Source of the DNA: Candidatus Fischerbacteria bacterium RBG_13_37_8
Lineage (GTDB): Bacteria; Acidobacteriota; HRBIN11; MFGW01
DNA: 8,100 bases
Assembly: GCA_001780385.1 (NCBI GenBank)
Contig: MFGW01000224.1
Coordinates: 1-8,100, forward strand
Direction of reading: 5' to 3'
Shown here: one piece after another, positions 1-6,700 of the stretch
How the letters are laid out: every line of letters begins with the position of its first letter
How positions within the stretch are numbered: the first letter of the stretch is position 1
Translations under genes and position numbers: made by a program
Notes under the pieces: generated by a model
Databases searched by the model: none
The model's input: only the letters and a program-made list of their open reading frames with translations
What the model was told of the DNA's origin: nothing

Positions 1-315
1 GCTCATAAATTCCTGAGCTGTGTTGAAGAAATCATGAATGTACTCTTTATTGGACAACCAGTTGCGAATTTCAATTCGTTTGCCTGGGTGCACCACCACC
101 CTCAATCAATAATAAAAAAAGTTCGTTTTTGGTTATTTTCGATGAATGACTGCTTAAAATGACGTGCAAGAGCCAATTTGCTGCTGTCCTTAATTCCTTT
201 AATTCAGCGCCCAGCACAAGCATCTCCCAATTATATAATTTCTTCTCTCTTCTTCTGCTTGAACTTTACATAAATTCCTAACAATTTCCTGTTTTTTATC
301 TTTCCTTTCGCTCAT
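1..315 (-). pseudogene. possible decayed or frameshifted gene of unknown function, running off the left edge
   Basis: I do not recognise this product. Three protein-like segments follow one another on the minus strand. Segment A starts at an ATG at 315, preceded by GGAGGAG (325-319), and gives 38 residues beginning MSERKDKKQEIVRNL before a TAA at 201-199. Segment B, in another frame, is open from about 203 to a TGA at 104-102 and contains KLALARHFKQSFIENNQKR. Segment C returns to the frame of A after a TGA at 108-106 and runs to the edge, with HPGKRIEIRNWLSNKEYIHD. A run of seven T (120-114 read on the minus strand) lies close to the B to C switch. The charged, ordinary-looking composition and the head-to-tail order suggest one gene broken by two compensating frameshifts. 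Alternatives are a genuine 38-residue peptide (A) plus a separate gene start (C), or chance. A 50-codon minus-strand frame (223-71) also crosses the area, which weakens the case. Confidence 0.3.
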
Positions 316-391
316 TTTCTCCTCCATGAATCCGCCATTCATGATAATAGGAGGAGTAAAGATATCTTTTCTCCTCCTATTACCATTCATG
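315..391 (-). repeat. duplicated motif CATGAATGG...GGAGGAGAAAA
   Basis: Read on the minus strand, CATGAATGG followed by GGAGGAGAAAA occurs twice: at 391-383 plus 377-367 (5-nt gap), and at 343-335 plus 325-315 (9-nt gap). The second copy is the Shine-Dalgarno and start region of the short minus-strand frame at 315. A small inverted repeat, CATGAAT with ATTCATG around a 5-nt loop (325-343), overlaps it. This looks like a local duplication. No function can be read from it. Confidence 0.5.
345..382. repeat. 38-bp near-perfect palindrome
   Basis: The outer arms TAATAGGAGGAG (345-356) and CTCCTCCTATTA (371-382) are exact reverse complements. Between them lies AAAGATATCTTT (358-369), itself a perfect palindrome, with one T:T mismatch pair (357/370). 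The whole forms 18 of 19 possible pairs with no unpaired loop. Copies of CCATTCATG lie on the left (335-343, one base away) and directly on the right (383-391). Read on +, a T-run (395-403) begins about 12 nt beyond the stem, too far for a classic intrinsic terminator. It could be a protein-binding palindrome, a hairpin in the leader of the minus-strand frame at 315, or a small mobile palindromic repeat. Confidence 0.75.
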
Positions 392-458
392 CACTATTTT
401 TTTCCTTACTTTCTGTTGAAATTTTTCATTTTTTCTATCTAATTTTACATGGTGAAAA

Positions 459-488
459 TTGATTTTCCTGTCAAGTTTTTTGTATAAA
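459..488 (+). promoter_or_regulatory. weak candidate promoter
   Basis: TTGATT (459-464) and TATAAA (483-488, preceded by TG) are separated by 18 bp. This resembles a sigma70-type promoter reading toward the ATPase gene, more than 200 nt ahead of it. In DNA this AT-rich such matches arise by chance. I see nothing else in 392-507. Confidence 0.18.
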
Positions 489-507
489 TCAGCATTACTT
501 TTGCATT

Positions 508-688
508 ATTATATAGTGGGACAAAGCGAAAAAGATGCAAAGGCACAAAGGGAAACTGATACAGTCGTTGGTGCAATTAAGTATCTACAAGGTGAAGGAT
601 AAGCGTCCTCCTCGCAAGTACTTGGTTGCACCAATGATCGTTTAAGACTCCATTATGCCTTTGCTACTTTGCCCCTTTCCTGTATAAT
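508..688. repeat. imperfect palindromic element upstream of the ATPase gene
   Basis: Nested inverted repeats share a centre near 601. GCAAAGGCA (537-545) exactly complements TGCCTTTGC (656-664). TTGGTGCAATTAAGT (568-582) matches the complement of ACTTGGTTGCACCAA (620-634) at 13 of 15 positions. Outside these, GGGACAAAG (518-526) pairs with CTTTGCCCC (667-675) after an offset of several bases, and ATTATA (508-513) mirrors TATAAT (683-688). The nesting around one centre suggests a MITE-like or other palindromic repeat, or a structured RNA, rather than isolated chance repeats. A 36-codon frame (535-645) lies inside, but the structure explains the sequence better. The left flank is rich in CAAAG-type low-complexity sequence. 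Confidence 0.5.
661..688 (+). promoter_or_regulatory. candidate promoter of the GspE/PilB-family gene
   Basis: A consensus TATAAT (683-688) lies 16 bp after TTGCTA (661-666), which matches TTGACA at four positions. Transcription would start near 695, leaving a leader of roughly 25 nt before the ATG at 722. A second TATAAT at 701-706 has no convincing -35 partner. The -10 hexamer coincides with the right end of the palindromic element. Confidence 0.35.
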
Positions 689-721
689 AGACTGTGATTA
701 TATAATCCTCATGGAGTATTT

Positions 722-2248
722 ATGCCCAAAAAAAGCAAAAGCATCATCCAGGAATTCGCTGAACTGAAGAATTTTACCATTGATGCACCGTCTGTTCATC
801 TGCTGAGTTACCTGTATTGTATGAAAAACAGAGTGGTTATTCTTAATAAAGTTGATCCTGCCAACTCCAATCCCGTTAATGTTGGACTTGCTAATATTAA
901 TAATGAATTATTAATAGAAGAAATAAAAAGCATCCTAAACAGAGAAATCATTCCTGTCCGGCTGAACGATTTTGAGATACATAAAGCACTTAAAATAGGA
1001 TTTTATCTTGAAGAAGAAGGAGTCAGTTTCAGGTTGAAATTAAAGCCAGCAGATGAAGCTTCCAATTCTCCAGATGCTACAATGGTTGAAGTTCTAAATG
1101 AAATCATGGGTCTTGCAGCACGCTTGCAAGCTACTGATATTCATATAGAGCGCTACGAAGATGATGTAGATGTACGATTCCGTATTGATGGAATACTGCA
1201 TCAAATAACAACCAGTCTTAATCCTGAATCAATCGCTGAAGCTATCTCACGGTTGAAAGTGTTGGCAGGATTGGATATCGTTGAACGCCGCCATGCCCAG
1301 GATGGACGTATAATTGCTCTCTATAAAGAAGGTGGTGTCGAACGTAATATTGATTTCAGACTGGCAGTAATCCCCGGTCCGTTCGGCGAGGATGCAGTCA
1401 TGCGAATCCTCGATAGTGCAAAACCATTCATCGGATTGAAAAAGCTCAGCCTCTCCCCGGAAGTACACGAATTGTTCGGGAATCTGGTTTCCAATCCGGA
1501 AGGAATGATATTAGTGACTGGACCTACTGGAAGCGGTAAAACCACCACCCTCTATTCTGTTCTGCATGATATTCAATCAATTGATAAAAAAATATTAACC
1601 GTGGAAGATCCAATCGAGTACACCTTTGATAAGGTCAACCAGAAGCAGGTATCAGAAGCAATGGGTTTTGCAGAATATGCACGTGCTTTTTTACGTCAGA
1701 ATCCGGATATTATGCTCATTGGAGAAATTCGTGATGAAGAAACTGCTGCAGTCGCTTTTCGTGCCGCTTATACCGGTCATCTGGTATTAAGCACCATGCA
1801 TACCAATGATGCAGTCCGGACAATCTCAAGACTTCAAACTCTTAAGATCGATTCCAACCTGATTGCAGGAACCCTCCTTGGTGCACTGGCACAACGCCTC
1901 CTCCGTACCCTATGTCAAAATTGCCTTTATGAGACACCCCCTGATGAAAGAGAAAAACTCTACTTTGGATTGAAAAGTAATGATACAAAATTCCATAAAA
2001 GCCACGGCTGTGATAAATGTGATGGAATAGGATTTAAAGGACGAATCGGAATTTATGAATTATTTGTTCCCGATGAAGAATTATCAGATATGATTGCCTG
2101 TGAAAAACCTGTTCATGAGATCAGACATCGTGCCCTCCAGAAAGGCATGAAGAGCCTTTTAACTGATGGGCTCGAAAAAGCAAGGCAAGGACTCACCTCC
2201 CTTGCTGAAATTCGACGCCTAGTCCCTTACCGTCATATCATTGAATAA
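722..2248 (+). CDS. gspE: GspE/PilB-family type II secretion / type IV pilus assembly ATPase
   Basis: This is a cytoplasmic hexameric ATPase that drives pseudopilus or pilus assembly. Residues about 20-105 look like one GspE N-terminal (MshEN-like) domain. The ATPase region begins near 120 with ATDIHIE (137-143), the family's ASDIHIE motif. Walker A is GPTGSGKTTT (267-276, Lys273), the Asp box is VEDPIEY (294-300), Walker B is DIMLIGEIRDEE (329-340) and the His box is HLVLSTMHTND (353-363). Two CxxC pairs (Cys398/401 and Cys430/433) form the zinc-binding insert of these enzymes. All catalytic motifs are intact and 508 residues is the usual GspE length. The ATG is preceded by GGAG (713-716) at 5-nt spacing. 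No other secretion or pilus gene is adjacent, so GspE versus PilB cannot be settled. The intact His box and HTND, with the N-terminal domain, argue against a PilT retraction ATPase. No clear terminator follows. Confidence 0.95.
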   Translation: MPKKSKSIIQEFAELKNFTIDAPSVHLLSYLYCMKNRVVILNKVDPANSNPVNVGLANINNELLIEEIKSILNREIIPVRLNDFEIHKALKIGFYLEEEGVSFRLKLKPADEASNSPDATMVEVLNEIMGLAARLQATDIHIERYEDDVDVRFRIDGILHQITTSLNPESIAEAISRLKVLAGLDIVERRHAQDGRIIALYKEGGVERNIDFRLAVIPGPFGEDAVMRILDSAKPFIGLKKLSLSPEVHELFGNLVSNPEGMILVTGPTGSGKTTTLYSVLHDIQSIDKKILTVEDPIEYTFDKVNQKQVSEAMGFAEYARAFLRQNPDIMLIGEIRDEETAAVAFRAAYTGHLVLSTMHTNDAVRTISRLQTLKIDSNLIAGTLLGALAQRLLRTLCQNCLYETPPDEREKLYFGLKSNDTKFHKSHGCDKCDGIGFKGRIGIYELFVPDEELSDMIACEKPVHEIRHRALQKGMKSLLTDGLEKARQGLTSLAEIRRLVPYRHIIE

Positions 2249-2381
2249 ACCAGAGCCGCTCATCATCTCAAACCTGTCTGATCTAAGTTGATATAAAAAT
2301 ACTGGGCTTTTTCATTGGTAGGGATAAAAATTTTTTCATGAATGATTGCGAAAGTCATACACGTGGACGCACCATAAGTTC

Positions 2382-2604
2382 GGGGTCAAAGCCCGACATT
2401 GGACAAGCCGCAAACAATGCTCCACACTGCATCACGAGAGCTTGTTTTAAAATTTCAGCAAAATTTGCAGGCACCTTATCACGCGGAGAAATCTTCTCCC
2501 TGAATTAAGGAGGACTTTCAAAATTTGCTGAAATTTTGAAATGCAGCTCTGAAATGCTTGCAGAAACTACGTTTCAGGAGTGTCTAATGTCGAGCTTTGA
2601 CCCC
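2382..2604. repeat. roughly 220-bp imperfect inverted repeat overlapping the 5' end of tadA
   Basis: The centre is a hairpin, GGAGAA-ATC-TTCTCC (2485-2499). Reading outward, the left arm on the minus strand (2467 down to 2382) and the right arm on + (2519-2604) are both 86 nt and align without gaps at about two-thirds identity by eye. The inner part, AAAATTTCAGCAAA, is exact (2449-2462 against 2524-2537). The outer part, ATGTCG-R-GCTTTGACCCC, has one difference (left 2399-2382, right 2587-2604). Both arms translate in the same register as FAEILK...MS-x-FDP. The right arm includes the tadA ribosome-binding site and codons 1-6. The remaining intergenic sequence (2249-2381) shows no gene I can support and no clear terminator. 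A MITE-like or palindromic mobile repeat is my preferred reading; an inverted duplication of the old tadA leader is the alternative. Confidence 0.65.
2575..2580 (+). promoter_or_regulatory. ribosome-binding site deciding the tadA start
   Basis: CAGGAG lies 6 nt before the ATG at 2587. The upstream in-frame TTG (2536) and the downstream ATG (2620) lack such a site. The mirrored position in the left arm of the inverted repeat reads GCGGCT, so the Shine-Dalgarno is a point of difference between the arms. Confidence 0.6.
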
Positions 2605-3048
2605 CTTCTAATAATAGTAATGAAAGAGGCGGCGAAAGCTTACAAAAACGGCGATATTCCCGTCGGTGCAGTTATTTTCAAAGATAACCGGATTATCAGC
2701 AAGGCATATAATAAGGCTCATAAATACAGAAATGCGACGTTTCATGCGGAAATGCTTGCTATTTCAAAAGCGTGCAAAAAGTTGAATCAGCACAGGCTCG
2801 ATGGGTACCACCTGCTTACTACACTGGAACCATGTTCTATGTGTGGCGGTGCAATTGTATTAGCGCATATCGAGACGGTGCATATACTTGCCCGGGATCC
2901 AAAAGCGGGAGCATGCGGATCTGTCGTTTCGATAATTCCAAATAGTCGGTTAAATCATCGGCCCGTTGTTCAATGGCATGAAGATTACTCCGAGTATCAA
3001 GCTCTCCTTAGACAATTCTTTCGACAATTGCGCAAAGCAAAAAAGTAG
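2587..3048 (+). CDS. tadA: tRNA-specific adenosine deaminase TadA
   Basis: TadA converts adenosine 34 to inosine in the anticodon of tRNA-Arg(ACG), letting one tRNA read several arginine codons. It is a cytoplasmic zinc enzyme and essential in E. coli. The 153 residues have the family's usual length. The start of the fold, NGDIPVGAVIF (21-31), is followed by Asn42. The zinc ligand and catalytic glutamate lie in HAE (His53, Glu55), and the other ligands lie in EPCSMC (Cys83, Cys86). The C-terminal part fits TadA rather than guanine or cytosine deaminases: RDPKAGACGS (103-112), NHR (123-125) and LLRQFFRQLRK near the end. E. coli TadA has DPTAHAE where this has NATFHAE, a modest departure. The ATG at 2587 is chosen for its CAGGAG. 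The first six codons lie inside the right arm of the inverted repeat. No partner gene is adjacent, and the gene looks less AT-rich than the kinase gene. Confidence 0.93.
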   Translation: MSSFDPLLIIVMKEAAKAYKNGDIPVGAVIFKDNRIISKAYNKAHKYRNATFHAEMLAISKACKKLNQHRLDGYHLLTTLEPCSMCGGAIVLAHIETVHILARDPKAGACGSVVSIIPNSRLNHRPVVQWHEDYSEYQALLRQFFRQLRKAKK

Positions 3049-3130
3049 CATACTTACATTCCTTCATGTCCTCTAAAGTGAACGAATGATTCCTTCCTGC
3101 ATGACAACATACTCCATACTCCATTGCTAT

Positions 3131-3151
3131 GTTCAAGGTTCAAAGTTCAAG
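3131..3151 (+). repeat. three tandem heptamers, GTTCAAR
   Basis: GTTCAAG, GTTCAAA and GTTCAAG follow without gaps. They are noncoding and lie between tadA and the exported-protein gene. Similar GTTCAA runs are common between genes in Bacteroidota-like genomes (recollection, not tested here). Confidence 0.7.
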
Positions 3152-3171
3152 ATTGGAGGAGGCTTCGCATT

Positions 3172-3191
3172 CCCGGGGCTAAAGCCCCGGG
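3172..3191. repeat. GC-rich hairpin, CCCGGGGCT / AGCCCCGGG
   Basis: Nine-base arms (3172-3180 and 3183-3191) are exact reverse complements around AA; a realistic stem has 8 pairs. It is very stable and far richer in GC than its surroundings. It lies about 125 nt after tadA and is followed by TTATTATCT rather than a T-run, so it is a poor intrinsic terminator. It is more likely a dispersed intergenic palindrome. Confidence 0.7.
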
Positions 3192-3198
3192 TTATTAT

Positions 3199-3228
3199 CT
3201 GTCCCCTGCCCACTGTCCCCTGCCCACT
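3199..3228 (+). repeat. 14-bp tandem repeat, two exact copies
   Basis: CTGTCCCCTGCCCA occurs at 3199-3212 and 3213-3226, followed by the first two bases of a third unit. The unit is C-rich on this strand, unlike the surrounding AT-rich DNA. It directly follows the GC-rich hairpin. Such cassettes expand by slippage and have no evident coding role here. Confidence 0.75.
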
Positions 3229-3277
3229 CTTTGAAGTTGGCTTTATTTTTGATCCTCATTTATGTTACCATGGATTT

Positions 3278-3706
3278 ATGAAGATATTCATTTTACACTT
3301 TTTTATTATTGTTTTACTGTTTACTGCAGTATCTTTATCTGGTGATAATGATTCTGCAGAAGCATCGTATAATAAAATAAAGAATTGTTTTTCAAAAAAT
3401 GAATTTAGCGGACTTGAGCCATTATTTCCTGATAACAGGAAAATACATCTTTTTTTACCAAAGATTCTTCCGAAAAGTGGTTATTTTACTTCGCAGCAGA
3501 TTCATTATCTTCTGAAAGATATGGAAAAAAGCATAACTACTGATGATTTTGTCTATGAAAAAGAAGGATCCGCATCTGAAAATGCTTCGAGCAAAAAAGC
3601 GCGGTGGAAATTGAAAAAAGATGGAGAAACTATGGATTTCACAATATTTTTCTATCTTGAAAAGATTAATAATAAATGGAAACTTCTCCAGATTAAAAGT
3701 TCATAG
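3278..3706 (+). CDS. small exported protein, NTF2-like (DUF4783-like)
   Basis: The product has 142 residues. An N-terminal hydrophobic stretch (about 2-20, after MK) looks like a signal peptide, with cleavage plausible around 20-29, so it is probably periplasmic or surface-exposed. There is no lipobox cysteine. The rest fits the small alpha+beta NTF2-like pattern of DUF4783 proteins: an opening helix, a hydrophobic strand KIHLFL (55-60), then GYFTSQQIHYLLKDM (68-82), and two closing strands with DFTIFFYLEK (120-129) and WKLLQIK (134-140). This is pattern judgement, not a database match. The frame is open from 3086, but the upstream part would translate the repeat cluster, so the ATG at 3278 is chosen although its Shine-Dalgarno is weak (GGA). 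The kinase gene begins 28 nt after its stop, suggesting co-transcription and perhaps a sensory or envelope role. Confidence 0.7.
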   Translation: MKIFILHFFIIVLLFTAVSLSGDNDSAEASYNKIKNCFSKNEFSGLEPLFPDNRKIHLFLPKILPKSGYFTSQQIHYLLKDMEKSITTDDFVYEKEGSASENASSKKARWKLKKDGETMDFTIFFYLEKINNKWKLLQIKSS

Positions 3707-3734
3707 ACGATACCTTTAAATTATTACGTGACAG

Positions 3735-6700
3735 ATGAAAACGAAACAAGTAGTCCTGTTTCTGGTATTTTATGCGGGAGCATTTTTAAGTATTTTACTC
3801 CCTATATTACATTCTTACCTGCCCATCATTCTATTTTTTGCAGCAGCATTGCTGTTATCGTTTCTTTTTATCAGGACAAGAATTTTTTCTGCATTGAAAT
3901 TTCCTGTGTTATTTTTAATCTATGTATTTATTCTTTCTGCTGTTTTAAATATATATTTTTTTCGTTCCTCGACTTTCTCAGAAAGGGATCAGCAGCAGGC
4001 TCAAAAGACTTCAATTGCTGTACAGAATAAATTTAAGATTACATGGAACGCTTTTATCGAACAGAACAAAAAAATCATTTTTATTCTGCAAAGTAACAGC
4101 AATGTTTCCAGTCAGGAGATACAAAAGCAACTGAGCAAATCAGCGGAAGATAGTGCTCTCAGGGGATACAGCATCACTCTTCTTAATAAGTTCTATTCGC
4201 CAGTGCTTTGGCAAAAAAAGCCAAGGTCTTTACTCATGCCGGCTTCCGTGCTGCAATCATTATCCGAGAATGGTTCATTGATTGAATTTGGATCATCAAT
4301 TTTGCTGATAAGCAAAGTGACACTTTCTCCAGACAGAATTATTATTTTTGAGCTGTTGATTCAACAGAAAACTCCACTCTCCAATAAATACTTAGCGGAT
4401 TATAATTTTATTAAATTGAATGAAAATAGTGAATTAACTTTTTTGCATGCAAACAAAATATCAGCTCCAAAAACAGAAACAATCAGCACAGGTAAAGAGC
4501 TATTCACTAAATATTTTTATCCTGTTTACAGTCCTGATGGAACCGTAATCGGTTCCATTTCGATAAAGGGAGATTCTTTTTCCGGTGCTATCAGCGGAAC
4601 AATTTTTTATTTCTCACTCATTAATTTGCTGTTAGCGAGCATACTGGCTCTATATTTCGTAGTAATGGCCATCAAAAAAATCGCGGGCAAAAGTATTTCT
4701 TACAAGCTTCTCATTCTTTTTGTTATCAGCATAGTATTGTGGTCCTACAGGATACTCTGGCTTTTTGTTGACAGCAGCAATTTGCAGGAGCATATTTCTC
4801 TTTTTGATCCTACTAATTTTGCAATAAAGGGCTTTTACAATTTACTGAGTTCACCTGCTGATTTTTTATTGACTTCCATTGTTCTTTTTTTGCAAGTTAT
4901 AATACTTATTGCAGCAGCAAGAAGTCTTCTGTTCACTAAAAAAGAAATCCGCAGACATTACATTTTGCTTTTTACAGCAGGTATTCCCGGATTATTACTA
5001 GTATTAGGGTTGTGGCGTTTATATTTTAATTGCTTAAGGATAATATTATTTAACAGTTCAAAAGATCTTACATCATATTTTTTACCTGCAACCGATATCA
5101 ACGGCATCATTCTCCAATCATCAATTCATCTCATTGAAATATCCCTGGCGCTACTGATGTTAGCATTCACCTGGAGAATAATGAAATATTTTCATAATTT
5201 GCCAGTTCACAGAATTGTATTTATTGCAATGATACTCTTTCCCCCATTAATTTATTTTGCTGTAGTCACCGTGCTTCAAATACATATAAAGCAGTATTCT
5301 TGTTTTATTCTGTACGCAATTATTATTAGTGCATCATATATTTTAATAAGAGCAGAGCGTATCAGCATTCTCAGGAAACTATTTATTGGGTTCTGTTTTT
5401 TGATTGCAGTACATATAGTATGTTTTGCTACGCGTCTTGCTATTCATAACAGCCTGAAAAAGAATTTTCTAGCAACCAATGTCATTGCCATGGTAAAGGA
5501 CCAGGATAAATGGACCTACGAGTTATTCCTTGAATCACTGCATTACATGGATTCACTTGCAGAAAATCAAAGCGGTGACTTTTCGCTTTTGCAGCAAAGC
5601 AGTGCTTTTAAAATATGGGCAGGCGCATCATTTCCCGTTTATGGAATCAATTCAGGGATTGAATTTTATGATGTCAATTATGCATTGATTGACAGATTTT
5701 CATACCGGACGACTCCCTATCCTTTCACTGACATAATGAAAGGAACGAATGAAAATTTATACGATAATGAATGGTATATTGTTGAGAAGCTCAACAGTCT
5801 TAACACCGGAGTCAATAATAAAATGCTTATTGGAATCAAGCAAATTCCCTATAATAGTGCTTCAATAATCATCGTGGTTTATGCTGAAGTAAATTATGAT
5901 AATCTTCCTTTTAGTTATATAAGGAATCCTTATGATGAGCTTCTTCTCTCCTCGGTGAAAATTTTTGGTGAAGAGGAGCAATATTGGGTTGGATTAAACC
6001 TTACGGTTTACGAAAAAGACAACATAATCTATAGCAACTCACTGCATTCCCTGCCATATAATCCTTCATCTGTTCTAAAAGGATGGTCCACTATAGAAAT
6101 AGATAAAAGCCCGCATGAAGCGCTCTATGTAAATGACAACAATCATCAGTTTGGCATAGCATATCCTCGCATGTCAATGACCACATTTGGCGCTAAGTGC
6201 ATCGAAGCAATTATTCTTGAGATAATTCTGCTAGCATTTCTATCCCTGGTCTTTCAAGTCATTTTATTTTCGACAAAGCATCAAATTGTACCATCCTTTC
6301 ATGCTCATAATACATTTGCACGCAAAATATTCATTTACCTGCTTATCATAACTGTTATTCCTCTCTTTCTACTCTTTTTTTCTATTCGAACCTATATCAT
6401 CAAAGAAAGAATTTCACAAAGCAATATAGCCGCTTTACATCAATTACAATCCTCCATTAATCTATTAAGAGATTTTATATCATTAACACAAGAAGGTCAG
6501 AGTTTTGAGCCAACTTCCCTAAACGATAATATTGTAAAATGGGTAAGTCGAACTATTGATTATGATATCACTATTTACAAGGGATTCATCATTGAAGCTT
6601 CCAGCCGCCGCGATCTAATTTCTTCTGGAGTACTTTCAATAGTTCTCAATGGTCAAACACACTATGATCTCTTCTTTGCAAAGAAGCCATATACCATTAC

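Noticed and set aside
446..474. Minus-strand TTGACA (474-469) as a promoter for the short frame at 315
   Set aside because: No acceptable -10 hexamer at 16-18 bp spacing.
535..645. 36-codon + strand frame (starts MQRHKGKL)
   Set aside because: No Shine-Dalgarno, and it lies across both arms of the palindromic element, which explains the sequence better.
1247..1548. Two minus-strand open frames inside the ATPase gene
   Set aside because: They are antisense shadows of the conserved Walker A region and resemble no known protein.
2376..2400. TPsiC-like GTTCGGGG...CCCGAC as part of a tRNA
   Set aside because: No acceptor, D or anticodon arms can be built around it; it belongs to the left arm of the inverted repeat.
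2263..2442. Minus-strand short frames, including one of 31 codons (2358-2263) and one carrying MSGFDPELMVRPRV
   Set aside because: The second is the mirror of the tadA-start arm of the inverted repeat. The first is short, lacks a ribosome-binding site and has no recognisable similarity. Either could be a remnant.
2536..2586. In-frame TTG extension of tadA by 17 codons
   Set aside because: No ribosome-binding site before the TTG, TadA proteins start near residue 1 of the shorter form, and the extra codons are inverted-repeat sequence.
3172..3200. GC-rich hairpin as the tadA terminator
   Set aside because: No uninterrupted T-run follows the stem, and it lies about 125 nt past the stop next to other dispersed-type repeats.
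3086..3277. 64-codon N-terminal extension of the exported protein
   Set aside because: It would translate the tandem repeats and GC-rich hairpin and would put the signal peptide in the middle of the protein.
3728..4030. 100-codon + strand frame beginning GTG
   Set aside because: It lies wholly inside the first 100 codons of the kinase in another frame, with cysteine- and phenylalanine-rich shadow composition.
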